The notes below the pieces were generated by a model. It ran no database searches, was not told where the DNA came from, and saw nothing but the letters and a program-made list of their open reading frames with translations. Both the position numbers and the translations under genes were made by a program. A stretch of 10,620 nt of DNA from Polaromonas sp. (GTDB taxonomy: Bacteria > Pseudomonadota > Gammaproteobacteria > Burkholderiales > Burkholderiaceae_C): NCBI GenBank assembly GCA_023259235.1, contig JAHFQQ010000107.1:1-10620 (forward strand). The letters run 5' to 3'. Below are positions 1 through 6,810 of this stretch, piece by piece. Position 1 is the first letter of the stretch. Each line of letters begins with the position of its first letter.

Positions 1-175
1 CCGTTCCGATGATTTCCCCCGCGCTGTTATGCACCAGCACTTCGCGCAGGGGCATCAGGGGCTCCTCCCGGGTCAGTCGCCACGCGACAGCGACCAGAAA
101 AGTCAGCACCACCACGGTCGCCACAACAGCCAGCCAGATGCGCACATATAGATGCGAGGTAAAACGTGCCCACAT
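1..175 (-). CDS. Sensor histidine kinase, N-terminal part (runs off left edge)
   Basis: Only the first 58 codons are present; the frame is open to the window edge. The protein begins MWARFTSHLYVRIW, and a hydrophobic stretch at about residues 13-32 (IWLAVVATVVVLTFLVAVAW) is a good first membrane helix. After it the chain is polar (RLTREEPLMPLREVLVHNSAGEIIG), as expected for the start of a periplasmic sensor loop. No catalytic domain is visible, so the kinase call rests on position: it starts 20 bp after the stop of a response regulator on the same strand, the usual regulator-then-sensor operon. The ATG at 175 has only a weak ribosome site (CTCGGGA), so translation may depend partly on coupling. 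The stimulus cannot be told from this fragment. Confidence 0.75.
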   Translation of the reverse strand, partial: MWARFTSHLYVRIWLAVVATVVVLTFLVAVAWRLTREEPLMPLREVLVHNSAGEIIGT

Positions 176-195
176 GATCGTCCCGAGCTGGAGTA

Positions 196-915
196 TCAGT
201 CCTGCTGCTTGGCAAAGACATAGCCGACGCCGCGTACCGTGAGGATGCGCTTGGGATCCTTGGCGTCCATCTCGATGGCGCTGCGGATGCGGCCCATGTG
301 CACGTCGATCGAGCGGTCAAACGCTTCGAGTTCGCGTCCACGCACGGCTTCCATGATCTGGTCGCGTGTCAGGACCCGGCCGGCGCGTTCGGCCAGTGTC
401 ACCAACAGGTCAAACTGGTAGGAGGTCAGTTCGCAGGGATTGCCGGAGACCGACACACTGCGTGCGTCACGATCGATTTCGAGTGAACCGAAACGCATCA
501 CCTTGTGGTTGTCGGCCGCGGTGCCGGTGCCGGCAGTCTCACCGCCACGGCGCAGCACCGCGCGAATGCGCGCCAGCAACTCGCGCGGCTCAAACGGTTT
601 GGGCAGATAGTCGTCGGCGCCAATCTCCAGGCCCACGATACGGTCCATCGGGTCGCCCTTGGCGGTGAGCATGAGCACGGCGGGACGCGCGGAGTTGTCG
701 GCCTGGCCCTTGATGCGGCGGCACACTTCGAGGCCATCCATGTCCGGCAGCATCAGGTCCAGAATGACCAGGGCGGGCGGGTTGGCCTGCAGCGCGGCCA
801 GGCCGCTGGCACCATCGCCGGCGTGGGCAAAGCCATATCCAGACTGACGCAGATATTCACCCACCATGGCGGCCAGGCGGGCATCATCTTCGATCATCAA
901 AAGCTGTTGGGTCAT
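196..915 (-). CDS. OmpR/PhoB-family two-component response regulator
   Basis: A complete 239-residue DNA-binding response regulator of typical family length. The receiver domain (about 4-120) shows the acidic pair E9/D10-D11, phosphoacceptor D53 in LVILDLMLPDMDG, T84 in MLTAKGD and K106 in DDYLPKPFEP. A short linker rich in G, T and A (about 124-137) leads to a winged-helix domain (about 139-236) with the hallmarks LTSYQFDLLVTLAERAGRVLTRDQI, the recognition-helix region RSIDVHMGRIRSAI, and the C-terminal hairpin ILTVRGVGYVF. The start is supported by GAGGAG seven bases upstream of the ATG. It would be phosphorylated by the sensor kinase encoded just downstream and then control promoters in the cytoplasm. 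The regulated genes cannot be inferred; the sequence does not place it firmly in a named subgroup. Confidence 0.95.
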   Translation of the reverse strand: MTQQLLMIEDDARLAAMVGEYLRQSGYGFAHAGDGASGLAALQANPPALVILDLMLPDMDGLEVCRRIKGQADNSARPAVLMLTAKGDPMDRIVGLEIGADDYLPKPFEPRELLARIRAVLRRGGETAGTGTAADNHKVMRFGSLEIDRDARSVSVSGNPCELTSYQFDLLVTLAERAGRVLTRDQIMEAVRGRELEAFDRSIDVHMGRIRSAIEMDAKDPKRILTVRGVGYVFAKQQD

Positions 916-1012
916 CGGTTGCTCCTCGATTGCAAGGGGTGTGAGCTGGATCGGAACATCCTGAAGTCAATGATGCGCGCGGCGCAACAAGTGCGCTTGA
1001 AGCGACCGTAAA

Positions 1013-1030
1013 GTTGCGGTAAACCGCAAC
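1013..1030 (-). terminator. Short perfect hairpin between the permease block and the regulator gene
   Basis: GTTGCGGT at 1013-1020 and ACCGCAAC at 1023-1030 are perfect reverse complements and could fold as a 7-bp stem with a 4-base loop. Read on the minus strand the stem is followed by TTTA, a weak U-tract, so it could end transcription coming from the permease block. It could equally be an operator about 100 bp upstream of the regulator start. No decisive evidence separates the two. Confidence 0.3.
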
Positions 1031-1077
1031 CGGTTGGCCGTAGCATACGTTTTTGGAACCGGTAGCCATTGGTTCAG

Positions 1078-1132
1078 TAATGCTATATAAATAGTAGCTT
1101 AAAACGCCATTTCTATTGGGCTTGGGACCCGT
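1078..1132. repeat. AT-rich interspersed motif resembling a Comamonadaceae repeat
   Basis: The stretch beginning TAATGCTATATAAATAGTAG and continuing through AAAACGCC to GGGCTTGGGACCCG is AT-rich against a GC-rich background. It has the general layout of a short interspersed sequence I remember between genes in Comamonadaceae (GCTAT, A/T tract, TAGC, then a purine-rich tail). It overlaps the stop codon of the C-terminal permease fragment. The identification is from memory and has not been searched. Confidence 0.35.
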
Positions 1133-1418
1133 TTGTCCGGGAGGCAAGCCAGACCAGGAGGAGCACCGGCAAACCCAGCAGGGCGGTAGCGGTAAAAAAA
1201 TTGCCATATCCAAAGGCATCCACATACCGGCCCGAGTAGCCGGCCAGGAACTTGGGAAGCAGCAGCATGATGGAGCTGAAAAGCGCGTATTGGGTGGCCG
1301 AATAATTGACGTTGGTGAGGCTTGAAAGATAGGCAATGAATGCCGCCGGGGCGATGTCGCTGGGAGGCTTGTCGGTCGAGATCATGGGGATCAGCACCCG
1401 AGTCGCTGCATGCGCCAA
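1113..1418 (-). pseudogene. C-terminal fragment of a second AmpG-like MFS permease
   Basis: An open frame whose homology starts near ISTDKPPSDIAPAAF and continues through IAYLSSLTNVNYSATQYALF, LLPKFLAGYSG and VDAFGYGNFF to a final membrane helix (LLGLPVLLLVWLAS). These match, position for position, residues of about 344-430 in the intact AmpG next door (TYMSSLTSLGYTATQYAMLS, LLGKFLKGFSG), but the sequence is clearly diverged, so this is a paralogue and not a duplicate. It begins inside the last bases of the intact gene: the upstream residues (MAHAATRVL) are only the intact gene's end read in another frame. There is no ribosome site or proper start. With the N-terminal piece at 2716-3138 it looks like the other end of one interrupted gene. 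Such a fragment would carry only the last two or three helices and cannot transport. Confidence 0.75.
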
Positions 1419-2719
1419 AGCAACAGCAGTATCAGCAGGGGAGGGATTGCAGTCAGGCCGGTGGCCACGAATGCCGTGGCGTAGGCGCCCAGGAGCCCGT
1501 GGGTGGGCGTGAGCGTTTCGACCGCAATACCGGAGAATCCCTTCAGAAACTTGCCGAGCAAAGCGTAGGTCGAGGACAGCATGGCGTACTGGGTGGCGGT
1601 GTATCCCAGGCTAGTCAGGCTCGACATATAGGTCACCAGGGCGACACCGGCGAACGACTGGGCAAAAGTGTCCAATGTCATCACCGCAGCAAAAACCGAC
1701 GGCTCAGGATAGACGCTGAGCAAGGCGAATGCTGCCGTGCCGAAGCCCTCGAGCACGAGCCCCGCGATCAGTGTCGGCAACAAGCCGAGCCGCACGGTGC
1801 TGAGGCCTCCCGCAGCTATGCCGAGGAAGGTCGCGACCAGGCCGAAGGAGCCGCGCACCCAGGCGACCGTGTCCTTGGAGAGCCCGAGGTCGTGGTAGAA
1901 CGGGTTGTACATTGGCCCCATCACAAAGTCGGGCAGGCGATAGAGCGCCACCATCAGCAGCATGATGAGCCCGGCGACTTTGTGCTTGGCGAAGAAGTCA
2001 ACGAACGGGCCGACGATCCCATCGGCCAGGCCACGGAAGGTCCACAGTGGGGGCTTCTGGTGCAGAACCACATCGGCGCGGGTCGGTTCGGAGGCGAACA
2101 AGGTTGCAACCGTGCACAGCGCCATCAGCGCCGCCATGCCAATGTAGGATATCGACCAGCCGACGCGTGCCGCTGCCGCGATGATCAAGGCGTCGGTGAC
2201 GAGCAGGGCGATGCGGTATCCGACCTGTGCCGCCGAGGTCATCAGCCCCACTTCGTCGGCATCGGATGCCGATTCGATGCGCCAGGCGTCGATCGCGATG
2301 TCCTGCGTGGCCGAGGCGAAGGCCGTCAACAATGCGAACGCACCGATGGCTGCGAGCCCTCCCGCAGTCCCGACAACGGCCATGCCCAGCAGCCCGATGG
2401 TGACAAGAATCTGGCACAGCAGCATCCAGCCGCGACGCTGGCCGAGGCGGCCCAGCAGCGGCACCTCGATGCGGTCCACCAGCGGTGACCAGTACACCTT
2501 GAAGGCGTACGCGAAGCCGACCCAGGAGATGAACCCGATGGCTACCAGGCTCGTGCCGTCGTCCCTCAACCAATAGCCGAAGGTGTTGGCGGTGAGCAGG
2601 AATGGCAGGCCAGAGGCGAAGCCCAGCGCCAGCATGACCGCGACCTTCGGTTGCCGAAGCTGGTGCAGCACCTCGAGTGCAGAGCGCTTGCGGTGCGCAG
2701 CGGAGTTGGCCTCGGTCAT
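1391..2719 (-). CDS. ampG: AmpG-like muropeptide permease (MFS), intact
   Basis: A complete 442-residue inner-membrane permease, close to the usual AmpG length. AmpG proteins import anhydro-muropeptides from the periplasm for cell-wall recycling; in some bacteria this also governs AmpC beta-lactamase induction. Visible family features are ALGFASGLPFLLTANTFGYW (31-50), ISWVGFAYAFKVYWSPLVDR (64-83), RRGWMLLCQ (95-103), FASATQDIAIDAWRIE (134-149), and YMSSLTSLGYTATQYAMLSS (364-383). About twelve hydrophobic segments can be picked out. The frame is open a further 103 codons upstream, but those residues are non-homologous, arginine/alanine-rich and overlap the fossil gene, so I start at the ATG at 2719, which has an AG-rich stretch (AGAAGAGA) before it. 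It lies inside the remains of another ampG-like gene. Substrate is inferred from family only; Burkholderiales often have several AmpG-like proteins. Confidence 0.85.
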   Translation of the reverse strand: MTEANSAAHRKRSALEVLHQLRQPKVAVMLALGFASGLPFLLTANTFGYWLRDDGTSLVAIGFISWVGFAYAFKVYWSPLVDRIEVPLLGRLGQRRGWMLLCQILVTIGLLGMAVVGTAGGLAAIGAFALLTAFASATQDIAIDAWRIESASDADEVGLMTSAAQVGYRIALLVTDALIIAAAARVGWSISYIGMAALMALCTVATLFASEPTRADVVLHQKPPLWTFRGLADGIVGPFVDFFAKHKVAGLIMLLMVALYRLPDFVMGPMYNPFYHDLGLSKDTVAWVRGSFGLVATFLGIAAGGLSTVRLGLLPTLIAGLVLEGFGTAAFALLSVYPEPSVFAAVMTLDTFAQSFAGVALVTYMSSLTSLGYTATQYAMLSSTYALLGKFLKGFSGIAVETLTPTHGLLGAYATAFVATGLTAIPPLLILLLLWRMQRLGC

Positions 2720-3138
2720 CGATTGTCTCTTCTGCCTGAGCAGGCGGCAGTAGCAGCACCACGCCCAAATACCTCGAAGTGGAACGCGTCGAGTGCGATG
2801 TCTTGCGTGGCCGACCCAAACGCCGCTGCGAGCGCGCACCACACCATGGGCAGCAAGGCCAGTCTGGGGTCGGTCAGGGCTATGGCCACCAGAGTCAGCA
2901 TGATGCTTGCCTGCGACAGCAGCAGCCAACTGCGCCGTCGCCCGAGCCAGCGCGTGAGTAGCGGCAGCCCCGCCGAAAACCCAAGCAGCAGCATGCGCAC
3001 GGTGGCGGCTTCGGTATAAACCCGCCAAACCTCGTGCCAGGGTATTTGTTGGGGGCTGGCCGCGGCGCCATGGGCGTCCCTGGTAGTGAGCACGGCGTCA
3101 GGCCGCGGCAGCTCGGAGGTGGAGATATTGTTGGACAT
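2716..3138 (-). pseudogene. N-terminal fragment of a second AmpG-like MFS permease, with internal deletion
   Basis: Starts MSNNISTSEL, with a polar leader to about residue 45, then RMLLLGFSAGLPLL, which aligns with the first helix of AmpG. It jumps directly to TRWLGRRRSWLLLSQ (62-76), omitting the roughly 47 residues that should hold helix 2 and the SWVGxAYxFKxxWxPLVDR signature. The next helices are present up to FGSATQDIALDAF (107-119). After about 2779 the homology ends and the frame runs through unrelated residues to a stop at 2716, overlapping the start of the intact permease by 4 bp. The ATG at 3138 has a poor ribosome site. I read it as the 5' part of the gene whose 3' part is at 1113-1418. 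A short membrane stub could still be made, but not a working carrier. Confidence 0.75.
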
Positions 3139-3344
3139 GGGGGCTTCAATTTGTGGCTATTATTCACCGATGTGCTTTTTGTGCGATGCCACGAATTCCG
3201 CGTGGCCGTACCGCCGAGTTTTTGCTGGTTGCTGGCAACTGCAGCCCAACCTGCCCAAGCTCCAGGGCTTGTATCACGCGGGCGTGGCTGGGTGAATCCG
3301 GAAACAGGCCCTGACGCATCGCTGCCCACCTGGAGTCCATCCCC
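3139..3344. other. Divergent intergenic region
   Basis: 206 bp between the fossil permease (minus) and the metallophosphoesterase (plus). It should contain the promoter of the phosphoesterase gene, but I see no convincing -35/-10 pair. The only AT-rich part is around 3147-3180 (TTCAATTTGTGG, TATTATTC, CTTTTTGTG). GGAG at 3332-3335 is the ribosome site of the next gene. Confidence 0.5.
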
Positions 3345-4136
3345 ATGAAACTTCACATCCTGTCTGATTTGCACCTGAGCCGTGGCGCGCTGGAAATTCC
3401 CGCGAACGACGCCGACCTGGTCGTACTGGCCGGCGACATTGCGCGCCCGCGTGAAGCGGTGCCGTGGGCTCTCGGCCTGGGCCGGCCGGTGCTTTACGTT
3501 CCCGGCAATCACGAGTTCTACGGCAGCAGTATCGCGGGCACCATGGAGGAGCTCAAGATGCTGTGCAAGGGCACCCGCATTCACGTTCTTGACCGCAACG
3601 AACTCATCATTGACGGTGTGCGCTTTCTCGGAACCATCCTGTGGACCGATTTCATGCTCTGGGGTGACGGTGAACAGCGCACTCTGGCAATGCAGGAGGC
3701 TCAACGTTTCATGCGTGACTTCAGCAAAATCCATGTGGACGAGCCCGCGCAAAGACTGTTCACGCCCGAAGATTCGGCCGCCTTGTGCCGCGCTGATGCC
3801 CAGTGGCTTGCAAGCCGTCTGGCTGAACCTCATGCAGGGCCGACAGTCGTCATCACGCACCATGCGCCTTCGCGCCAGAGCATTCATCCGCGCTTTGCCG
3901 GTTCGCTGCTCAATGGCTGTTTTGTGTCCGATCTGCAGCATCTGGCTGACGGTCAGCGCGCGCAACTGTGGGTGCACGGCCATACCCATGACAGCTTTGA
4001 CTATATGCTCAATGGCACGCGGGTGGTGTGCAATCCGCGCGGCTATGCAAAGGACGGAGTGAACGAAAACGCCTTGTTTGACAGCAATCTTGTAATTGAA
4101 GTCGGACCTGCGAAGCAGGCCTTGAAGCAGGAGTGA
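3345..4136 (+). CDS. Calcineurin-like metallophosphoesterase
   Basis: A complete 263-residue cytoplasmic protein of the metallophosphatase superfamily. The two-metal ligand set is all visible: D8 and H10 in HILSDLHLS, D31 in LAGDIA, N55-H56-E57 in VPGNHEFYG, H172 in ITHHAPS, and H211/H213 in VHGHTHDSFDY, with NPRGY at 230-234 near the end. The layout is that of small soluble phosphoesterases of the YfcE/Icc-like type; no signal peptide or membrane segment is present. GGAG sits nine bases before the ATG. The substrate (phosphodiester, phosphoprotein or nucleotide) cannot be told, because the family's substrate specificity is not readable from the motifs. The final GAG-TGA is immediately followed by a small gene, suggesting joint expression. 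Confidence 0.92.
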   Translation: MKLHILSDLHLSRGALEIPANDADLVVLAGDIARPREAVPWALGLGRPVLYVPGNHEFYGSSIAGTMEELKMLCKGTRIHVLDRNELIIDGVRFLGTILWTDFMLWGDGEQRTLAMQEAQRFMRDFSKIHVDEPAQRLFTPEDSAALCRADAQWLASRLAEPHAGPTVVITHHAPSRQSIHPRFAGSLLNGCFVSDLQHLADGQRAQLWVHGHTHDSFDYMLNGTRVVCNPRGYAKDGVNENALFDSNLVIEVGPAKQALKQE

Positions 4137-4141
4137 ATCGC

Positions 4142-4456
4142 ATGCGTACATGGTTCTCAAAACAGCTCGGTGATGGGGTTCTGGCCTACGCTCCGAAGGA
4201 TCAGATCCAGGAAATGTTCCCGGCCCTGTTTGCAGCCGCGGGCCGACCCGCCGACATGGCCGTCTTTACCCGGCATGAGCTGGAAGGACGCCTGCAATGC
4301 GAGGTGGTGGCCTATTTCTCGCCGGCGGCCGAAGCCGTTGCCCGGCTGATGGAAGCGCAGGTGTGCGAAAAACCCTCCCGTGCCGAGCTCGACTTGCTGG
4401 CCGGGGAGCCGGGCTGCTGGGCCGTGCTCTTTCCGGAAGGCCACAAGAGCGCGTAG
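4142..4456 (+). CDS. Small conserved-looking protein of unknown function, coupled to the phosphoesterase
   Basis: A 104-residue protein that I do not recognise. It starts MRTWFSKQLGDGVLAYAP and has no signal peptide or membrane helix. It is mixed alpha/beta in character, with hydrophobic strands (LQCEVVAYFS, CWAVLFPEG) around an alanine-rich helix (AAEAVARLMEAQ), and three cysteines at 53, 75 and 92. I chose the ATG at 4142 because CAGGAG, the end of the preceding gene, lies eight bases upstream. A GTG at 4133 overlaps the phosphoesterase stop and would add three residues. The gap of five bases to the previous stop implies translational coupling and perhaps a functional link. Codon use resembles that of its neighbour, supporting a real gene. 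Confidence 0.7.
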   Translation: MRTWFSKQLGDGVLAYAPKDQIQEMFPALFAAAGRPADMAVFTRHELEGRLQCEVVAYFSPAAEAVARLMEAQVCEKPSRAELDLLAGEPGCWAVLFPEGHKSA

Positions 4457-4728
4457 CGCAACGGAAACAGCCAAAGGCGCTATCGCTTTGATGGCAACAG
4501 TCAAACCGGCCATTCAATCCGTCGCACCGATACCGCGAACCATCTCCCTGTTTCATTGATTACTTTTGCTGACGCGTGTCTGCGCAGCCGCGCGGCTCCG
4601 CACTTCCGGCATGTTCTGACAAGCCATCGTGACATCGTCTTACATGGTGTGGTCAGTTTCGATGCTAACTTCACGGTTCGTCCCGCTGCGGTGTTCGTGC
4701 CGGGCAATAATTGTGAATGAGGTGCTCG
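4457..4728. other. Intergenic region upstream of the lipoprotein gene
   Basis: 272 bp without a gene. No clear terminator follows the small gene at 4456: the segment AAAGGCGCTATCGCTTTGAT has only a poor stem. No strong promoter is visible; an AT-rich CAATAATTG at 4704-4712 is too close to the lipoprotein start to serve as a -10 element. Confidence 0.4.
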
Positions 4729-5901
4729 ATGAGGTTACTCCGAAATCTGAAGCTGGTCCTGGGTGCTGTACTGGTGGCCGGCCTTACGGCCTGTGGTGGC
4801 GGCGGCGGTGGCGGTGGCGGTGCTGCTGCCGACAGCGGCACCCTGCGTCTGGCGCTGACCGATGCACCTGCCTGCGGTTTTGACGCCGTGAACGTGACCG
4901 TCCAGAAGATACGCCTGCACCAGAGCAGCACTGCCAGCGAAACCGACGGCGGCTGGGCCGAAGTGGTTTTGAACCCCGCCAGGCGAGTGGACCTGCTGAG
5001 TCTGCAAAACGGGGTGCTGGCAGAACTCGGACAGACACCGTTGCCCGCAGGCAAGTACACCCAGCTCAGACTGGTTCTGGCAGACAATACCGCTGCCACT
5101 CCGATGGCCAATTCCGTGCTGCCCTCCGGTGGGACGGAAGCGCCACTAAAAACACCGAGCGGCCAGCAATCGGGTGTCAAGACCAATATCGACATCGACA
5201 TCGCCGCCAACCAGATGGCTGATTTCGTGCTTGACTTCAATGCCTGCAAATCGGTCGTTGTGGCTGGCAACTCGGGGCAATACCTGCTCAAGCCGGCGGT
5301 TACCGTGATTCCGCGTTACGTCTCCGGCGTAGCGGGATTCGTGGAGGCCGGCTTGGTCACTGGCAGCACCAGTGTGTCCTTGCAGCAGGGTGGCCTCGTT
5401 GTCAAGGCCGCCATGCCAGACAGCAACGGCAAATTTTTGTTGCAGCCGGTTGCGCCAGGAAGCTACACGCTGGTTCTGGCCGCGCCCGGCCGCACCACGG
5501 CCATCATTACCAACGTGGCAGTGGTCGCGGACACGGTGACGTCTGTCAACGCATCCGGTACCCCGCTCAATCCCCCCGCTTCCGCCAGCGGGACCGTGAA
5601 CGGCACCGCTCCGGTGGATACCCTGGTGCGGGTGCTGCAGCCGCTGACGGCTGGACCCACCGTGGAAGTCGCCGGCCGGTTCGTTGATGGCGCCACAGGC
5701 AACTACAGCTACCCGCTGGTCGTCAATGCCCCGCTGGTGGCGCCCTACATGGCGGCACCGGGTTCGCTGGTGTTTGTTGCCGACACGGCTGCGGCAGGCA
5801 AGTACGCGCTCAACGCCAGCTTGAACGGGGTTGTCAAGACTATGGCACTCGCCACGCTGACAGCCGGTGCCACGATCACGACTCCCTTCATGTTTCCCTA
5901 A
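4729..5901 (+). CDS. DUF4382-domain lipoprotein with a regulatory-like beta domain
   Basis: A 390-residue envelope lipoprotein. Residues 1-22 are a lipoprotein signal: RLLRNLK, a hydrophobic core, then the lipobox LTAC with lipidated C22. Nine glycines follow (23-31). Residues about 36-197 fit the DUF4382 pattern (LRLALTDAPACGFDAVNVTV, later VLDFNACKSVVV and YLLKPAVTVIPRY), with a possible disulphide C49-C173. Residues about 199-275 look like a carboxypeptidase-regulatory-like beta sandwich (SDSNGKF-type turn, LLQPVAPGSYTLVLAAPG). A beta-rich C-terminus ends TTPFMFP. An ATG four codons upstream (4717) is possible, but GAGG six bases before 4729 and the standard signal-peptide shape favour 4729. 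It stands alone on its strand. DUF4382 has no assigned activity; a surface-binding or scaffolding role is only a guess. Confidence 0.85.
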   Translation: MRLLRNLKLVLGAVLVAGLTACGGGGGGGGGAAADSGTLRLALTDAPACGFDAVNVTVQKIRLHQSSTASETDGGWAEVVLNPARRVDLLSLQNGVLAELGQTPLPAGKYTQLRLVLADNTAATPMANSVLPSGGTEAPLKTPSGQQSGVKTNIDIDIAANQMADFVLDFNACKSVVVAGNSGQYLLKPAVTVIPRYVSGVAGFVEAGLVTGSTSVSLQQGGLVVKAAMPDSNGKFLLQPVAPGSYTLVLAAPGRTTAIITNVAVVADTVTSVNASGTPLNPPASASGTVNGTAPVDTLVRVLQPLTAGPTVEVAGRFVDGATGNYSYPLVVNAPLVAPYMAAPGSLVFVADTAAAGKYALNASLNGVVKTMALATLTAGATITTPFMFP

Positions 5902-6275
5902 GCCATCAGGAAGTCAGGCATGAGAGACCCGCTTTCGTCGAGACGGGGTCGGCGCCAGGCCTTTGGCCGGCGGTTGAAACTCACCGACATGTCAGCAGGG
6001 TTGGTGGCCAAGCGTTGTCGCCAGCGTGTTCACACTCATAGCTGCCGGAAGGTCATGCCAGGATCGAAACGACCGGGCCTGACATTTGACACAATGAGAA
6101 GGCTTCCCTTTTTTCTTGCCGATTCCCATCATGGCGAGACGACAGAAAGGATTCTCGGCATGAACGACGCACCTCACTCGCACCGCACAGCAGGTGCTTG
6201 GCCGCGCAAGGCTGGAGCGTAGGGCTTGCGGTTAGTCCAAGCGCGCCAAAGACGCGCCGCCATGCTCGAACCATC
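5902..6275. other. Non-coding stretch before the IS remnant
   Basis: 374 bp in which no convincing gene is seen. Frames in either direction give low-complexity, arginine/cysteine-rich products without recognisable domains. A weak imperfect hairpin, GACCC (5928-5932) against GGGTC with a bulge near 5945, follows the lipoprotein stop but lacks a T-tract. A 20-codon frame at 6160-6222 has a GAAAGGA motif before it but resembles nothing. The region may hold the decayed flank of an older insertion. Confidence 0.4.
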
Positions 6276-6291
6276 CGGTTGTGTCGCAATA
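6276..6291 (+). repeat. Left terminal inverted repeat of the IS6-family remnant
   Basis: Sixteen bases, CGGTTGTGTCGCAATA, perfectly matching the inverse of the right end. The true outer boundary may be the G at 6277, since IS6 ends usually begin GG. Confidence 0.8.
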
Positions 6292-6313
6292 GCGATATTG
6301 GACAATCTGGGCC

Positions 6314-6769
6314 ATGCATGATTTCCGTAGAAGTTTGATCAATAGCGCCTTGCGCAAAGTTCTCAAACGGCTCCACGACCCGCTGAGTCTGCGTCACATT
6401 GAGGGGATGATGCAAGAGCGTGGTGTTTAGGCGACCACGCCAGCGTGCATCGCTGGGCGATCAAGACAGTGCCGGTGTTGGCAGCCGTCTTTCGTCGGCG
6501 CGAACACTGCGGCCATTGGAAGCGTGAAAGCGGACGCCTGCGTTGATATCTTGATGCGCCAATGCAAAGACCGCAACAGCATCGTCGAGCAGGACCACCG
6601 GGCGATCAAACGGATCACCCGACCGATGCTGGGGTTCAAGTCGTTTTGGAGTATTCGCATCATCATTGCAGGCATCGAGACCATGCACATGATCCGCAAG
6701 GGGCAGTTGGACTGTCCCGCTGGAGCAGCCCTGTCTGCAGCCGATCAGTTTTACAGCCTGGCAGCTTGA
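6314..6769 (+). pseudogene. IS6-family transposase, frameshifted and missing its catalytic core
   Basis: Three blocks of an IS6 transposase are legible. Block 1 (6314-6430, ATG to a TAG): MHDFRRSLINS followed by DPLSLRHIEGMMQERGV, part of the N-terminal helix-turn-helix region, probably already shortened. Block 2 (about 6433-6492, another frame): DHASVHRWAIKTVPVLAAVF, the continuation of the same domain, so a small indel lies near 6428-6433. Block 3 (about 6494-6769, back in the first frame): VGANTAAIGSVKADA, then IVEQDHRAIKRITRPMLGFK, GIETMHMIRKGQLDC and the family ending ADQFYSLAA. Joining block 2 directly to block 3 removes the region that should hold the first two catalytic aspartates; only the glutamate in VEQDH remains. 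No active DDE enzyme can be made. Confidence 0.88.
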
Positions 6770-6810
6770 TTGCCAAGCCAACGATGCAAGTCTCTTCGGC
6801 CTTACTCCGT

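Noticed and set aside
1340..2488. Plus-strand open frame of 382 codons
   Set aside because: It lies wholly antisense to the intact AmpG gene, has a Q/H/R/G-rich composition and no recognisable domain: a GC-rich shadow frame.
2720..3028. 103-codon upstream extension of the intact AmpG frame
   Set aside because: The extra residues are non-homologous and are the out-of-frame reading of the N-terminal permease fossil; the family start is at 2719.
2895..4160. Minus-strand open frame of 421 codons
   Set aside because: It runs antisense through the metallophosphoesterase, which has all its catalytic motifs on the plus strand.
5926..5952. Possible terminator after the lipoprotein gene
   Set aside because: The GACCC/GGGTC stem is bulged and there is no T-tract.
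6086..6114. TTGACA at 6086-6091 as a promoter -35
   Set aside because: The -10 position 17 bases on is a run of T with no TATAAT-like hexamer, and no gene follows closely.
6160..6222. 20-codon plus-strand frame with a GAAAGGA motif before it
   Set aside because: No similarity to a known leader or toxin, and no link to a downstream gene; the ribosome-like motif alone is weak evidence.
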